DNA of 64,000 nucleotides from Prochlorococcus marinus str. MIT 9107 (GCF_000759855.1 NZ_JNAI01000009.1:1-64000); one strand, 5' to 3'. Counted from the first letter of the stretch, positions 1-8,717 are shown. Notes: a model not told the origin generated them from the sequence alone. Translations and numbers: made by a program.

Positions 1-342
1 GAGGTAAAATCAGAGAAACCAGAAGAAAGTGAAGTTAAAGAAGAAATAATAGAAGCGGAGGTAAAATCTAAACAACCGAGAAAACGTAAAGTTAAAGAAG
101 AAATAATAGAAGCGGAGGTAAAATCAGAGAAACCAGAAGAAAGTGAAGTTAAAGAAGAAATAATAGAAGCGGAGGTAAAATCTAAACAACCGAGAAAACG
201 TAAAGTTAAAGAAGAAATAATAGAAGCGGAGGTAAAATCAGAGAAACCAGAAGAAAGTGAAGTTAAAGTAGAAACAATAAAGGCAGAGGTAAAATCTAAA
301 CAACCGAGAAAACGTAAAGTTAAAAAAGAAATAAAAGAGAAA
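1..342 (+). repeat. 114-bp tandem repeat inside a coding region
   Basis: Six 57-bp units lie at 1, 58, 115, 172, 229 and 286 and alternate between an acidic-type and a basic-type module, giving three copies of a 114-bp compound unit. By eye, copies 1-114 and 115-228 are identical base for base. Copy 229-342 has diverged. The period is a multiple of three, so copy-number change keeps the frame. The array may continue upstream of the window. Confidence 0.9.
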
Positions 343-423
343 GAGGTAAAATCAATAGAACCAAAAACACCTAAGGTAAAAAATGAAATAGTTGATTTAG
401 AAATTAATTCAGATGAAAAATAA
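1..423 (+). CDS. C-terminal end of a repeat-rich, highly charged protein (5' partial)
   Basis: The frame is open from the first base and ends at TAA 421-423, so only the last 140 residues are present. The translation is almost entirely a 19-residue module, EVKSEKPEESEVKEEIIEA, alternating with a basic version, EVKSKQPRKRKVKEEIIEA. The modules degrade toward the C-terminus, which ends VDLEINSDEK. The acidic and basic faces alternate, as in a disordered or coiled, nucleic-acid or protein-binding tail. No catalytic domain is visible, so the function of the parent protein cannot be told from this fragment. The following gene (glutathione peroxidase) converges on it. Confidence 0.8.
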   Translation, partial: EVKSEKPEESEVKEEIIEAEVKSKQPRKRKVKEEIIEAEVKSEKPEESEVKEEIIEAEVKSKQPRKRKVKEEIIEAEVKSEKPEESEVKVETIKAEVKSKQPRKRKVKKEIKEKEVKSIEPKTPKVKNEIVDLEINSDEK

Positions 424-553
424 GAATTTTTCTTAAAAAAGATTCAATAGGTTTAAACTCAAAACTTTGAATGTTAAATATATTTTTAGTTTTACAACTT
501 AATTCATTATAAAATTAACTTTTATAATTTTATAGTGAATTACAAATAGATTT

Positions 554-1033
554 TTATGAATCTAACGCTACTTCTATAGCAGCAATTAAGTTTTCATCAA
601 ATGGTTTAACACTTGGTTTGAATCTTGCTATTACTTTACTATCTTTTCCTATTAGAAACTTTTCGAAATTCCATTCAACATCTCCCTCAGGGGCAACTTT
701 GTTAAGAGTTGTGTATGGTTCTGTTGTATTGCCTTTAGCATGAACTTTTTCATAGATTTCAAACTTAACTCCATATTTAGTTGTACAAAAATCTTTTATT
801 TCTGAAAGAGAGTCCGGTTCTTGTTTACCGAAATCATTACATGGGAATGCAAGTATTCTTAGGCCTTTGCTTGAATATAAATCATGTAGCTTTTGAAGAT
901 CCTCATACTGAGCGGTATTTCCGCAATAACTAGCTACGTTAACCACTAAAATTACCTCACCTGAGTATTCACCAAGTTTTAAAGATGAGCCATCTGCTGA
1001 AAGAACAGTAGTATTTTGTACGTCAACTTGCAT
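554..1033 (-). CDS. glutathione peroxidase family protein (thiol peroxidase)
   Basis: The 159-residue product has the usual length of bacterial glutathione peroxidases, which reduce hydrogen peroxide and lipid hydroperoxides in the cytoplasm. The peroxidatic site reads VNVASYCGNTAQY near residues 31-43, with Cys37 in place of selenocysteine. The family block WNFEKFLIGKDS near the C-terminus carries the conserved Trp and Asn. The FPCNDFGKQEP segment matches the family FPCNQFxxQEP block. In cyanobacteria such Cys enzymes usually draw electrons from thioredoxin or NADPH systems rather than glutathione (family knowledge). It is a single gene, convergent with the repeat protein. Confidence 0.93.
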   Translation of the reverse strand: MQVDVQNTTVLSADGSSLKLGEYSGEVILVVNVASYCGNTAQYEDLQKLHDLYSSKGLRILAFPCNDFGKQEPDSLSEIKDFCTTKYGVKFEIYEKVHAKGNTTEPYTTLNKVAPEGDVEWNFEKFLIGKDSKVIARFKPSVKPFDENLIAAIEVALDS

Positions 1034-1179
1034 GTCTTAAAAAAATCACACCTTGAAGATAACACTGTATAGCAGTTTTTGGGTTTAAATATTCATTGAT
1101 TTTGAGTTAATTCTTTTGTAATTTTTAATTTTTCATTTCTTTAGCCCATATATAATTTATATTATTCATAAGGTTAGAT

Positions 1180-1422
1180 TTGGACCCTTTAGACCCACTT
1201 ACTGAAATTATTAATTCCGGTCAAGGTTTTTCACCTGCAATTGCTTTAGAAAGAATTATTTGGGCAATTATTGGATTATTTTTTTTATTAGCGATTTCAA
1301 AATCAATAACTAATAGTTTGCGAAATCAAAATTGGTTTGGTAAAAGATTTTTATTTAGTTTTTATAAAGAAAAAAAAATATCAAATCATTCGTCTAAGCA
1401 ACATTCTGGAAAAGATGAATAA
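1180..1422 (+). CDS. small single-pass membrane protein, unknown function
   Basis: An 80-residue protein starting at TTG 1180, with AGG a few bases upstream as a plausible ribosome-binding site. The order is a short acidic N-terminus (MDPLDPLTEII), one hydrophobic helix (IIWAIIGLFFLLAI, about residues 26-41), then a basic, serine- and lysine-rich tail. It ends 11 bp before purT on the same strand and is probably co-transcribed with it. I do not recognise the family. The same-strand spacing and clear frame support a real gene. Confidence 0.7.
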   Translation: MDPLDPLTEIINSGQGFSPAIALERIIWAIIGLFFLLAISKSITNSLRNQNWFGKRFLFSFYKEKKISNHSSKQHSGKDE

Positions 1423-1433
1423 GTTTTATATAT

Positions 1434-2609
1434 ATGAAAGATTCAATTTTTTTTAGAAAAAGAATTTTATTACTTGGTAGCGGCGAGCTTGGGAAAGAAT
1501 TAGTAATAGAATCCAAAAGATTAGGCTTGGAAGTTATTGCAATAGATCGATATGATAAAGCACCTGCAATGCAAGTCGCTGATTATTCAAGAGTAATTGA
1601 TATGGGGGATAAAGATAGCTTAAAAAATGTTATCAAAGAATTTAATCCTGACTATATTGTCCCAGAAATAGAGGCACTTTCAATTGAAGCCTTAAAAGAA
1701 TTAGAGGATGAAGGATTCAAAATTGTACCAAATGCCAGAACTGTTGAAATAACAATGAATAGAGATAAAATTAGAGATTTAGCTTCTAGAGATTTAAAAA
1801 TTAAAACTGCAAATTTTGATTATATTTATGAATTCGATGATCTAGAAAAAAAAGCAGATGAAATTGGATTCCCACTTTTACTTAAGCCTTTAATGAGCTC
1901 ATCAGGTAAGGGACAAAGTTTGGTTGAGACAAAAAATGATTTACATAATGCTTGGAGACAGGCACAAGAGAATTCTAGGGGCAAGGTTAAAGGTGTAATT
2001 ATTGAAGAATTCGTTAACTTTGACTTCGAGTTTACCCTTTTAACTGTCAGAAAAGAATGTGGAAAAAATATTTTTTGTGCACCAATTGGACACCTTCAAT
2101 CTAATGGAGACTATCAATGTAGTTGGCAACCAATAGAGATCAATGAATCCTTAATTAATGAAGCTAAGAAAATGACAAGTAGAATATTAAATAACCTAAA
2201 TGGAGCTGGATTATATGGAGTAGAGTTTTTCATAAAAGGAAACGAGGTTATATTTTCAGAATTATCTCCAAGACCGCATGACACGGGTATGGTTACATTA
2301 GTTAGTCAAAATATTAATGAATTTGAATTACATTTAAGGGCTTTTTTGAATTTACCAATACCGAATATTAATCTAATAGAACCCTCAGCAACCAGAGTTA
2401 TACTTTCTGATCAAGAGTATGTTAATCCTATTTATGAGGGTCTTAATGAAGCATTAGAAGCTGAAAAGACTAAAGTGCTCATATTCGGTAAGCCAGTCTC
2501 TAGAAAAGGTAGAAGGATGGGTGTTGTCCTGTCTTCTAATAAAGACATTAATTTGGCTAGAAAAAATGCTGATGAAGCTGCTATTAAAATTAAAGTCAGA
2601 TCTAAATAA
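1434..2609 (+). CDS. purT: formate-dependent phosphoribosylglycinamide formyltransferase (GAR transformylase 2)
   Basis: The 391-residue ATP-grasp enzyme makes formyl-GAR from GAR, formate and ATP, the third step of purine synthesis, without needing 10-formyl-THF. The N-terminal GSGELGKE loop (about residues 16-23) starts the Rossmann-like domain. The ATP-grasp lid segment SSSGKGQSLV (about 156-165) and the C-terminal FSELSPRPHDTGMVTL (about 277-292) are diagnostic of PurT, as against PurK, which it resembles. Length matches E. coli PurT (392). It lies 11 bp behind a small membrane-protein gene. Confidence 0.96.
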   Translation: MKDSIFFRKRILLLGSGELGKELVIESKRLGLEVIAIDRYDKAPAMQVADYSRVIDMGDKDSLKNVIKEFNPDYIVPEIEALSIEALKELEDEGFKIVPNARTVEITMNRDKIRDLASRDLKIKTANFDYIYEFDDLEKKADEIGFPLLLKPLMSSSGKGQSLVETKNDLHNAWRQAQENSRGKVKGVIIEEFVNFDFEFTLLTVRKECGKNIFCAPIGHLQSNGDYQCSWQPIEINESLINEAKKMTSRILNNLNGAGLYGVEFFIKGNEVIFSELSPRPHDTGMVTLVSQNINEFELHLRAFLNLPIPNINLIEPSATRVILSDQEYVNPIYEGLNEALEAEKTKVLIFGKPVSRKGRRMGVVLSSNKDINLARKNADEAAIKIKVRSK

Positions 2610-2706
2610 GTAAATATTAAGTAAATATAACGAAAAAATTACTTATTTCCTTCGTTTTTATTCCCTCTTTCTTTAAGTATTATTTGCGTATGATCACTTT
2701 TTCTAA

Positions 2707-2907
2707 ATGATAGAAAATTATAAAGGTTGGGATATAACTTTAAATTGGGATGATAAAAATTATCTCCATAGTGTTACTAGTAAAAGTTACTTTTTTAATC
2801 AAAAGGAAAAATGGATGGGTGTGTACTTAAATGGTGAAACAATCTATGGTTCTTCTCTCAAAGAAATTAGACATATTATTGATTATCCTGCTTTACATAA
2901 AAAGTAG
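2707..2907 (+). CDS. small soluble hypothetical protein
   Basis: A 66-residue product with an ATG start, no membrane segment, and an unusual content of aromatic residues (Trp, Tyr, Phe). The N-terminal MIENYKGWDITLNWDD and central GVYLNGETIYG look like a compact beta-rich fold. It stands alone between purT and a small minus-strand gene. I do not recognise a family. Confidence 0.65.
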   Translation: MIENYKGWDITLNWDDKNYLHSVTSKSYFFNQKEKWMGVYLNGETIYGSSLKEIRHIIDYPALHKK

Positions 2908-2918
2908 GATAAAGGTTT

Positions 2919-3080
2919 TTAATTATCCAAATTATTTTCATCATTTTCGATTAGTTCGTTAGCAAGTTTTCTTAAATCTCCTTTAATTGAAACCCATGTA
3001 AAAGCAATTATAAAAATAGAAGCAGATATTGCAACAGTGATTTTTTCAATAGGTGACATTCCAAGTGCGATGGCAAACAT
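2919..3080 (-). CDS. very small single-pass membrane protein, unknown function
   Basis: This 53-codon frame has an ATG at 3080 and TAA at 2919. The translation begins MFAIALGMSPIEKITVAISA, has a single hydrophobic helix ending FIIAFTWVS, and finishes with an acidic tail (ENDENNLDN). The arrangement of one helix followed by an acidic soluble end looks like a genuine small membrane protein rather than noise. No family is recognised. Confidence 0.6.
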   Translation of the reverse strand: MFAIALGMSPIEKITVAISASIFIIAFTWVSIKGDLRKLANELIENDENNLDN

Positions 3081-3243
3081 TTAAAACAAGATAGAAATTT
3101 TTATTATATTATCTTTTTTAAGATAGTTTAAATCAAAATTTTTTTTGCAATGATATTTAATTATTCAAAATATTAATAATAAAAATGAAATGAATTATTT
3201 TATTTTTATTTCTGATTACAATTTTATTCAGTAAAATTAGATC

Positions 3244-3465
3244 ATGGAAAAAAAAAAGTGCCCCCAATGTAAAAATTTAATTTTAATAACTTCTCCAACA
3301 TGTTTATATTGTGGCAGGCCTAATAAATTTATAACTAAGCAGTACGTCAATAATAAGTGGAATAAAAATAATAATAAAAATCTATCTAATAATATTTTTA
3401 TTAATAAATTTAGTATTTTTATTTTATTACTTATAATTACAATTTTTATAATTAAAAGTAATTAA
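3244..3465 (+). CDS. zinc-ribbon protein with a C-terminal membrane anchor
   Basis: A 73-residue protein. Two CxxC knuckles (CPQC near residues 6-9 and CLYC near 20-23, followed by GRP) form a short zinc ribbon. An asparagine- and lysine-rich linker follows, then a C-terminal hydrophobic helix (FSIFILLLIITIFII). This predicts a tail-anchored protein exposing a metal-binding knuckle to the cytoplasm. Small zinc-ribbon proteins of this type often bind nucleic acid or protein partners, but no function can be assigned here. Confidence 0.75.
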   Translation: MEKKKCPQCKNLILITSPTCLYCGRPNKFITKQYVNNKWNKNNNKNLSNNIFINKFSIFILLLIITIFIIKSN

Positions 3466-3479
3466 ATATCTTTAGAGAG

Positions 3480-6089
3480 TCAATCTATCATTGTATCTAA
3501 CACTTCTTTAGTATTCATTGAAAGTTTGTTTTTTTTAATCTGTTTGATGGTTTTAATTATATTACTTTTGTAAGGTTCTGAATAATAATTGTATCTGCTA
3601 AATACTTTCACAAAACGAGAAATTACGATTGGATTTAATTTATCAAATTCAATTATCTTTTTCGCAATATATTGATAACCAGATCCATCCATTGCATGAA
3701 AAATACTATTTCTTCTTACGAAAGAATTTAATATAGCTCTTAATGTATTTGGTGATTTTGAATCAAAATACTTATTTTTAAATAATTTTTCAATACTTCT
3801 TGTTTTTTTATCAATTTCTATAGATGCATTAAATGAGAACCAACTATCCAAAACGACACTATTGTTTTTCCATTTATTGATAAATATATCAGATATGATT
3901 TGTCTCTCAGGACAATCAATCCTACTAAAAGAATTCAATGCGGCTTTTGCTAACGTCATAGAATTACTATCGACATAATTAATTATTTTGCTTTTGATTT
4001 CCTCATCATTACTGTGTAAAAGTAGTTTCCAAATGGTTTCGATTAGCTTTCTTTCATGTTTTCCTTCTGGCCATACCTTACCTAGATTTTCCTCTATTTC
4101 TTGAAGCTTTACATATAATTCTTTTTTTAATTTGGTTCCGAATAAATAATTTAACTCGTCAATTGTTTTATATATTTTTAAAGGGTCTATATTTTCCATC
4201 TCTGATTCAATTTCAGCAAAAGTTGGAATACTTAGTAATTCTGATAAAAGTGACAAATTAATATCTTTATTTTTTATAAATGATATTAGGGTTCTTATTA
4301 ATTTTTTTTCAATTTTATAATCTGGTTTCTCATCTAATCTGTATGAAATGATATTTTTATAGAATACTTTTACAGTATTAGATAGAGTAAAGTAATCAGT
4401 TTCATGTTTTAGAATTAAAAATTTTTCATCCAATGTATTATCTGATTCCCACTCAACTGGGGAGGAGAATTTACGGAAATAAGTCACTAAAGGGATTTGG
4501 AAGTGTGAACTTACATTGTTAATAATAAATTCTTGTTTTTTTTCTTTTAAGACGACTGTTTTTTTTATTTTTTTATTTCCATCGCAAAATATAGCTAAAT
4601 TTATTGGAATTATTAAAGGCAAATCATTATATGGGTTATTTCTTCTGGGATTACGTTGAGAGGCTTGAATTGTAAGTTGTTTTTGGGTTTGATCCCAGAT
4701 TCTCTTAAATTTAACTTGTGGTGTTCCATTTTGCTTGTACCAGACTTTAAATTCTTTAGGATCAATTTCTTTATTGTTCTCCAATATTTTATCGACAAAC
4801 TGATCTATTGTTGCTGCCTTACCATCATAAGTTGAGATGTAATTATTAAATCCTTTATAGAAGTTTTTGTCTTTTACAAGATTGCTAAGCATCCTAATTA
4901 TTTCTGATCCTTTTTCATAAATTGTGGTCGTATAGAAATTATCTATTTCTTGATATTTTTCTGGTATTACAGGATGTGATGTTGGACCAGCATCTTCTCT
5001 AAATTGATTACTTCTAAGAAATTTTGCATCCTCAAGTCTCTTTATTTCTTGATTATGAAGGTCTGCAGTGAATTGTTGATCTCTAAATACTGTTAAACCC
5101 TCTTTTAGGGATAATTGAAACCAATCCCTACAAGTCACTCTATTACCGGTCCAATTATGGAAGTATTCATGAGCGATAACCCCTTCTATTCTCTCTAATT
5201 CTTCATCAGTTGTTGTTTCAGAATCAGCGAGTATTAGTTTTGAGTTGAAAATATTGAGACTTTTATTTTCCATCGCTCCCATATTAAAGTGCCTGACTGC
5301 AACTATATTGAATAATGATAAGTCGTATTCAAGGTTATATTTATCCTCGTCCCATCTCATTGACTTTTTTAAAGAACTGATTGCATGTTGAACATATTTT
5401 TCATCCCCTTCCTCAACATATATATTTATTTTCACTTTTTTATTCGATTTTGTTATGAAATAGTCTTTTACACAATTAAGTTTCCCAGCTACCAATGCAA
5501 ATAGATATGAAGGTTTTGGAAATGGGTCTTCCCAAATTATTTCATGTCGATTATTTGTAAGATTATTTTTTTTTAAAACGTTCCCATTTGAGAGTAGGAC
5601 GGGATAATCATTCTTATCTGCCTCAATCCTTACAGTGTATTTGCTTAGAATATCAGGCCTATCAGCGTGGTAACTTATTCTTCTAAATCCTTCTGCCTCG
5701 CATTGCGTAGTTATAATTCCATTGCTCTCATACATACCTAAAAGGGATGAATTTTCATTTGGTTTAATTATTCCTTCAATTTTTAATGTAAAAATATCTT
5801 TATTTATATTTTTAATTTTTAAATTATTTTTTTGCTGTATGTAGTATTCCTCTTCTAAAAGATAGTCATCTAGGTATATTTTTTTAATTAATATATCTGT
5901 ACCATTAAGAATAAGATTTTTGATATTCTTATTCCTTTTTTGTAATTTAAGTGTCGTTTTAACATTAACTGTATTTTTTTGAATTACAAAGTCCAAAAAT
6001 ATTTCAGGGATTTCATAATCAAATACTTTATAGTCTTCAATTTTTACATATCTTGAAATATTCTTTTGTTTTTTTGTGCTTTTCATCAT
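3480..6089 (-). CDS. pepN: aminopeptidase N (M1 family zinc metalloprotease)
   Basis: An 869-residue enzyme, essentially the length of E. coli PepN (870), that removes N-terminal residues from peptides in the cytoplasm. The exopeptidase substrate motif GAMEN and the zinc motif HEYFHNWTGNRV lie in the expected order between roughly residues 270 and 315. The third ligand glutamate follows in LKEGLTVFRDQQF. The N-terminal beta domain and the helical C-terminal domain span the rest. It is a single-gene unit read on the minus strand. All catalytic residues appear present. Confidence 0.95.
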   Translation of the reverse strand: MMKSTKKQKNISRYVKIEDYKVFDYEIPEIFLDFVIQKNTVNVKTTLKLQKRNKNIKNLILNGTDILIKKIYLDDYLLEEEYYIQQKNNLKIKNINKDIFTLKIEGIIKPNENSSLLGMYESNGIITTQCEAEGFRRISYHADRPDILSKYTVRIEADKNDYPVLLSNGNVLKKNNLTNNRHEIIWEDPFPKPSYLFALVAGKLNCVKDYFITKSNKKVKINIYVEEGDEKYVQHAISSLKKSMRWDEDKYNLEYDLSLFNIVAVRHFNMGAMENKSLNIFNSKLILADSETTTDEELERIEGVIAHEYFHNWTGNRVTCRDWFQLSLKEGLTVFRDQQFTADLHNQEIKRLEDAKFLRSNQFREDAGPTSHPVIPEKYQEIDNFYTTTIYEKGSEIIRMLSNLVKDKNFYKGFNNYISTYDGKAATIDQFVDKILENNKEIDPKEFKVWYKQNGTPQVKFKRIWDQTQKQLTIQASQRNPRRNNPYNDLPLIIPINLAIFCDGNKKIKKTVVLKEKKQEFIINNVSSHFQIPLVTYFRKFSSPVEWESDNTLDEKFLILKHETDYFTLSNTVKVFYKNIISYRLDEKPDYKIEKKLIRTLISFIKNKDINLSLLSELLSIPTFAEIESEMENIDPLKIYKTIDELNYLFGTKLKKELYVKLQEIEENLGKVWPEGKHERKLIETIWKLLLHSNDEEIKSKIINYVDSNSMTLAKAALNSFSRIDCPERQIISDIFINKWKNNSVVLDSWFSFNASIEIDKKTRSIEKLFKNKYFDSKSPNTLRAILNSFVRRNSIFHAMDGSGYQYIAKKIIEFDKLNPIVISRFVKVFSRYNYYSEPYKSNIIKTIKQIKKNKLSMNTKEVLDTMID

Positions 6090-6145
6090 TAATAAAGACT
6101 TTAGATTTTGAAAGATTCAGTATTACTATTTAGAAAATATAAGTT

Positions 6146-6497
6146 TTACCTACTATCTTCTGTTTTGCAAAAATGTTTCTTTATTTCCCCAGAAGGAAGA
6201 AGTTCGTATAAAGAGGGATTATTAATATTAGCCGATCCGTCTCTATTGATTTGGTACCTCCAGTCCCATTTTCTATCTGTAAAAGAAATGTAATCTTTCC
6301 TTAGAGAGTAAGGAAGCATAAGCTTTTTTTTATTCCAATTAATATTTATAAATGCGCCTGGCATTAATTCAGATATCTTTTTTATTATTGAAAAGTCACC
6401 ATTGATATTATTTCTAATCTCAAGATCAAGCTTTGAATTGTCACATAAATAACTAGTATTTAAAACTAATAAAAGTATTGAGATAAAAAAAAATCAT
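6146..6497 (-). CDS. small secreted-type protein, probably interrupted at a 9-base homopolymer
   Basis: The open frame with a normal start covers only 6146-6364 (72 residues, from MPGAFININWNKK). The same frame stays open upstream and would add a hydrophobic stretch followed by a Cys and a charged region (SILLLVLNTSYLC, then DNSKLDLEIRNN), like a signal peptide and mature N-terminus. An ATG at 6497, with AAAGGAG about 11 bases upstream, falls one base out of that frame. The two are separated by nine A/T at 6485-6493. With eight bases instead of nine the gene would be continuous, about 116 residues. Function unknown. Confidence 0.55.
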
Positions 6498-6572
6498 GAA
6501 TTTTTGGACTCCTTTATAAATTGAAATTACTTTGATTCTAAATTAGAAGATTGAAGATTTCTTCGGATTAAT

Positions 6573-7289
6573 TTATATCATAATAGATTGCATACTCTCT
6601 AAATCAATAAGATTACAATTTAATTTTTCTTTATATTCCTGTACTGAAATAAAGTTATTTAAAAAACCTGAATATTTTGCATCTCCACCAACTGTACTTG
6701 AAAGTATAAATTTCGGATTAAATTTGCTGATCAATTTAGGTATTACATCAGCACCTTTTACAAAAGAACCTACGAGTGGTAATTCTAAATTTTTTGTAGG
6801 AGTTATTACTGCATCAAGATTTTGCTTCTCTAAATTTTCATCAAGATATCCATGGGGTTCTATATAAAAACTATTATCTTGATCGTCTCTAACAATATAT
6901 CCATTTTCTATTTGTGGAACTGGAGCCCCAGCAGAAGCTTCGAAACTTAAATTAAATTGATGAATTTTTTCCCTGGGCTTAAGAACTTTAATTGAACTAA
7001 AACCAATTTTTTCTAATATTCCACTAGCACTTTTAGGGCATATTATGGGAATATCCTTTCTAAACATTTCTAATGTTGGAATATGGCAGTGGTCAGGCAA
7101 TCCTTGCGTTAACAAAATAATATCAACGTCTTTGTTTATTGAAATCTCTTGATTTAATGATCCTTTGAAAAACCATTCTCCTGGAGGAAAAATTAAATCT
7201 CCTTTTAGCCATGGATCAATAATTAAATTGTTTTTATTAAATTTTATCAGCCAGCCATTTGATCCGAGGTATGTCGCTTCAAAAGTCAT
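6573..7289 (-). CDS. metallo-beta-lactamase-fold protein with a degenerate metal motif
   Basis: About 238 residues. The ATG at 7289 is preferred over an in-frame TTG two codons upstream. The start, MTFEATYLGSNGWLI, then NLIIDPWL, is the beta-sandwich entry typical of the UPF0173/beta-lactamase-like branch. At the place where the family carries HxHxDH the protein has TQGLPDHCH, so the first two His ligands are missing while Asp-His remain. A later GGDAKYSG segment is present. It may bind metal differently or be a non-hydrolytic member. No operon partners are obvious. Confidence 0.75.
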   Translation of the reverse strand: MTFEATYLGSNGWLIKFNKNNLIIDPWLKGDLIFPPGEWFFKGSLNQEISINKDVDIILLTQGLPDHCHIPTLEMFRKDIPIICPKSASGILEKIGFSSIKVLKPREKIHQFNLSFEASAGAPVPQIENGYIVRDDQDNSFYIEPHGYLDENLEKQNLDAVITPTKNLELPLVGSFVKGADVIPKLISKFNPKFILSSTVGGDAKYSGFLNNFISVQEYKEKLNCNLIDLESMQSIMI

Positions 7290-7355
7290 TATCAATATAT
7301 TCTGTGTTTTGAATATAAAGTAATTTTTACTTTTTCGAGAAGGTATTAATTGAAA

Positions 7356-7658
7356 TTAGTTAGCTTCATTTAAAATTTGAAATGACTTTGTTTTTAGATT
7401 AAATATTAAAACTTGATTATCTTGATAATTAATTGTTAAACCTTCATTTTCTAGCATTTCTATGGGTATTAGTGCTAATCCTCCTGTTCCTGAGAATATT
7501 ATTGGCATGGTGCTATTTTTCGAGCCATTCATTTTTTGTAAGTCAATTGCTTGTGAAACTATTTTTCTGGCTTTATCAAATCCGTAATCTTCTATTAATT
7601 TAGACCATAAAAATTTAACTGATTCATATTTTGAAAACTCAATTTGAATTGTTTTCAT
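7356..7658 (-). CDS. hypothetical protein, soluble
   Basis: A 100-residue protein with an ATG start and no membrane segment or signal peptide. It contains an alpha/beta-looking N-terminus (MKTIQIEFSKYESVKFLWSK) and a glycine-rich central turn (FSGTGGLALIP). It lies 66 bp downstream of the degenerate metallo-beta-lactamase-fold gene start, on the same strand, so the two may share a transcript. I do not recognise a family. Confidence 0.65.
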   Translation of the reverse strand: MKTIQIEFSKYESVKFLWSKLIEDYGFDKARKIVSQAIDLQKMNGSKNSTMPIIFSGTGGLALIPIEMLENEGLTINYQDNQVLIFNLKTKSFQILNEAN

Positions 7659-7702
7659 TATAAAAAATAAGAAATATTGTAATTTATTGTGAAAATTAAA
7701 AC

Positions 7703-7888
7703 TTAATTACTATTTTTAAACCTATCCATTACCAGTTGCAACATGTCAACTACATCTCCATCAGTTAAATTTAAATCCTTCTTTAAATCATTGCATGTTA
7801 AATTCATTTCAAGTGCTGCTTCAGCCATATGATTAACTTTTTGGTTATCACCGCCCAATGAAATAAAGGGATTGAAGTTTTCTATCAT
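7703..7888 (-). CDS. small acidic hypothetical protein
   Basis: A 61-residue product with an ATG start. The second half (LEMNLTCNDLKKDLNLTDGD, then VVDMLQLVMDRFKN) reads as two or three amphipathic helices, resembling a small helical regulator or adaptor. It is 45 bp upstream of the 100-residue gene on the same strand. Family not recognised. Confidence 0.6.
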   Translation of the reverse strand: MIENFNPFISLGGDNQKVNHMAEAALEMNLTCNDLKKDLNLTDGDVVDMLQLVMDRFKNSN

Positions 7889-7988
7889 TAATGTTTTGTG
7901 TTACCACTTAGTTCTAGCTAATAAATAATGAATTATCATTTATTGATACAGAAGCTTATAAATATGTTATTTATCTTTTAGAAATAAT

Positions 7989-8375
7989 TCATTTTTCAAC
8001 GAGAGATGTTGGTATACCTTTTGATATTAATGCGAATCTTCTTGCTCCAACAAGTATCGGAAATAAAACTTTTGTTCTTTTATTTGAATTAAATACTCTA
8101 GAAAGTAAAAAAAGTAGACTACTTGAGGGATTATTTATCTTTTTGCAAATAGTATTTATTGCCTCTGCCCCATGAAAGATATCTTTATCTTTAAGTAGAA
8201 TTGCACCTTTATCTAGGTCATAACCTTTGTTAAATAGTGATTTAATTAGAGTTAAGTTTTTACGACCATCCAGAATTTCAATATTATTTATCTTGCTTTT
8301 GAGTTCTAGGAGCTCCGCAAAATGATTGCAAAAGGGACATTCTCCATCATAAATAAAGGTATAGTTGGAAGTCAT
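7989..8375 (-). CDS. DUF393 (DCC-type) thiol-disulfide oxidoreductase-like protein
   Basis: A 128-residue protein with the hallmark N-terminal DGECPFCNHFAELL: a CxxC motif directly after the first beta strand (YTFIYDGECPFC), as in the thioredoxin-like DCC family. The rest has the expected length and alternation of helices and strands, with a conserved acidic HGAEAINTI segment. It is likely a cytoplasmic thiol-redox protein, but no partner is visible. It is monocistronic by spacing. Confidence 0.85.
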   Translation of the reverse strand: MTSNYTFIYDGECPFCNHFAELLELKSKINNIEILDGRKNLTLIKSLFNKGYDLDKGAILLKDKDIFHGAEAINTICKKINNPSSSLLFLLSRVFNSNKRTKVLFPILVGARRFALISKGIPTSLVEK

Positions 8376-8579
8376 TAGAATAGAAAAGTGTTAATCGTCT
8401 TAAAGTAAGCAAGAAAATGAGTTGTCATTTGATAATAAAATATAATATTAAATTTTTGTGGATTGCTAATAAAGGGATTTAGTTAAAAGATTTTCATAAT
8501 TACGAAGAAATGTCTCAATATAGGTATATTTTTCACAAAAAGTCTGTATGCTAAATCGAAGATATTATGTTTTAAAATC

Positions 8580-8717
8580 ATGAATTTATTAGCTTCTTTT
8601 GCTTTAGGTGGTTTCAATCCTTGGGCAGCAGGCTTCGGAATTGGTTCTTTAGTCCTTTTTGCTCTTGTTGGTCTTGTCGCAGGTCCAAATCTTAAGAATT
8701 TTGATACTGATGCATAA
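8580..8717 (+). CDS. tiny membrane protein, 45 residues
   Basis: ATG 8580 to TAA 8717. The translation MNLLASFALGGFNPWAAGFG continues into a strongly hydrophobic helix (IGSLVLFALVGLVAG) and a short polar end (PNLKNFDTDA). An intrinsic terminator follows 25 bp later, which supports a real transcript. Size and composition recall photosystem-associated small subunits, but I cannot match it to a named one. Confidence 0.65.
   Translation: MNLLASFALGGFNPWAAGFGIGSLVLFALVGLVAGPNLKNFDTDA

Noticed and set aside
58-114. Nuclear-localisation-like PRKRKVK
   Set aside because: A bacterial charged repeat; resemblance is coincidental.
1-342. CRISPR-like array
   Set aside because: Repeats are contiguous without unique spacers, in frame, and encode a protein.
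918-930. Selenocysteine in glutathione peroxidase
   Set aside because: The active-site codon encodes Cys; no TGA lies there.
2618-2660. Terminator after purT
   Set aside because: Six- and seven-base AT-rich stems with long loops and a weak T tract; not convincing.
6108-6293. Plus-strand frame of 61 residues
   Set aside because: It overlaps the minus-strand gene with the stronger protein-like pattern.
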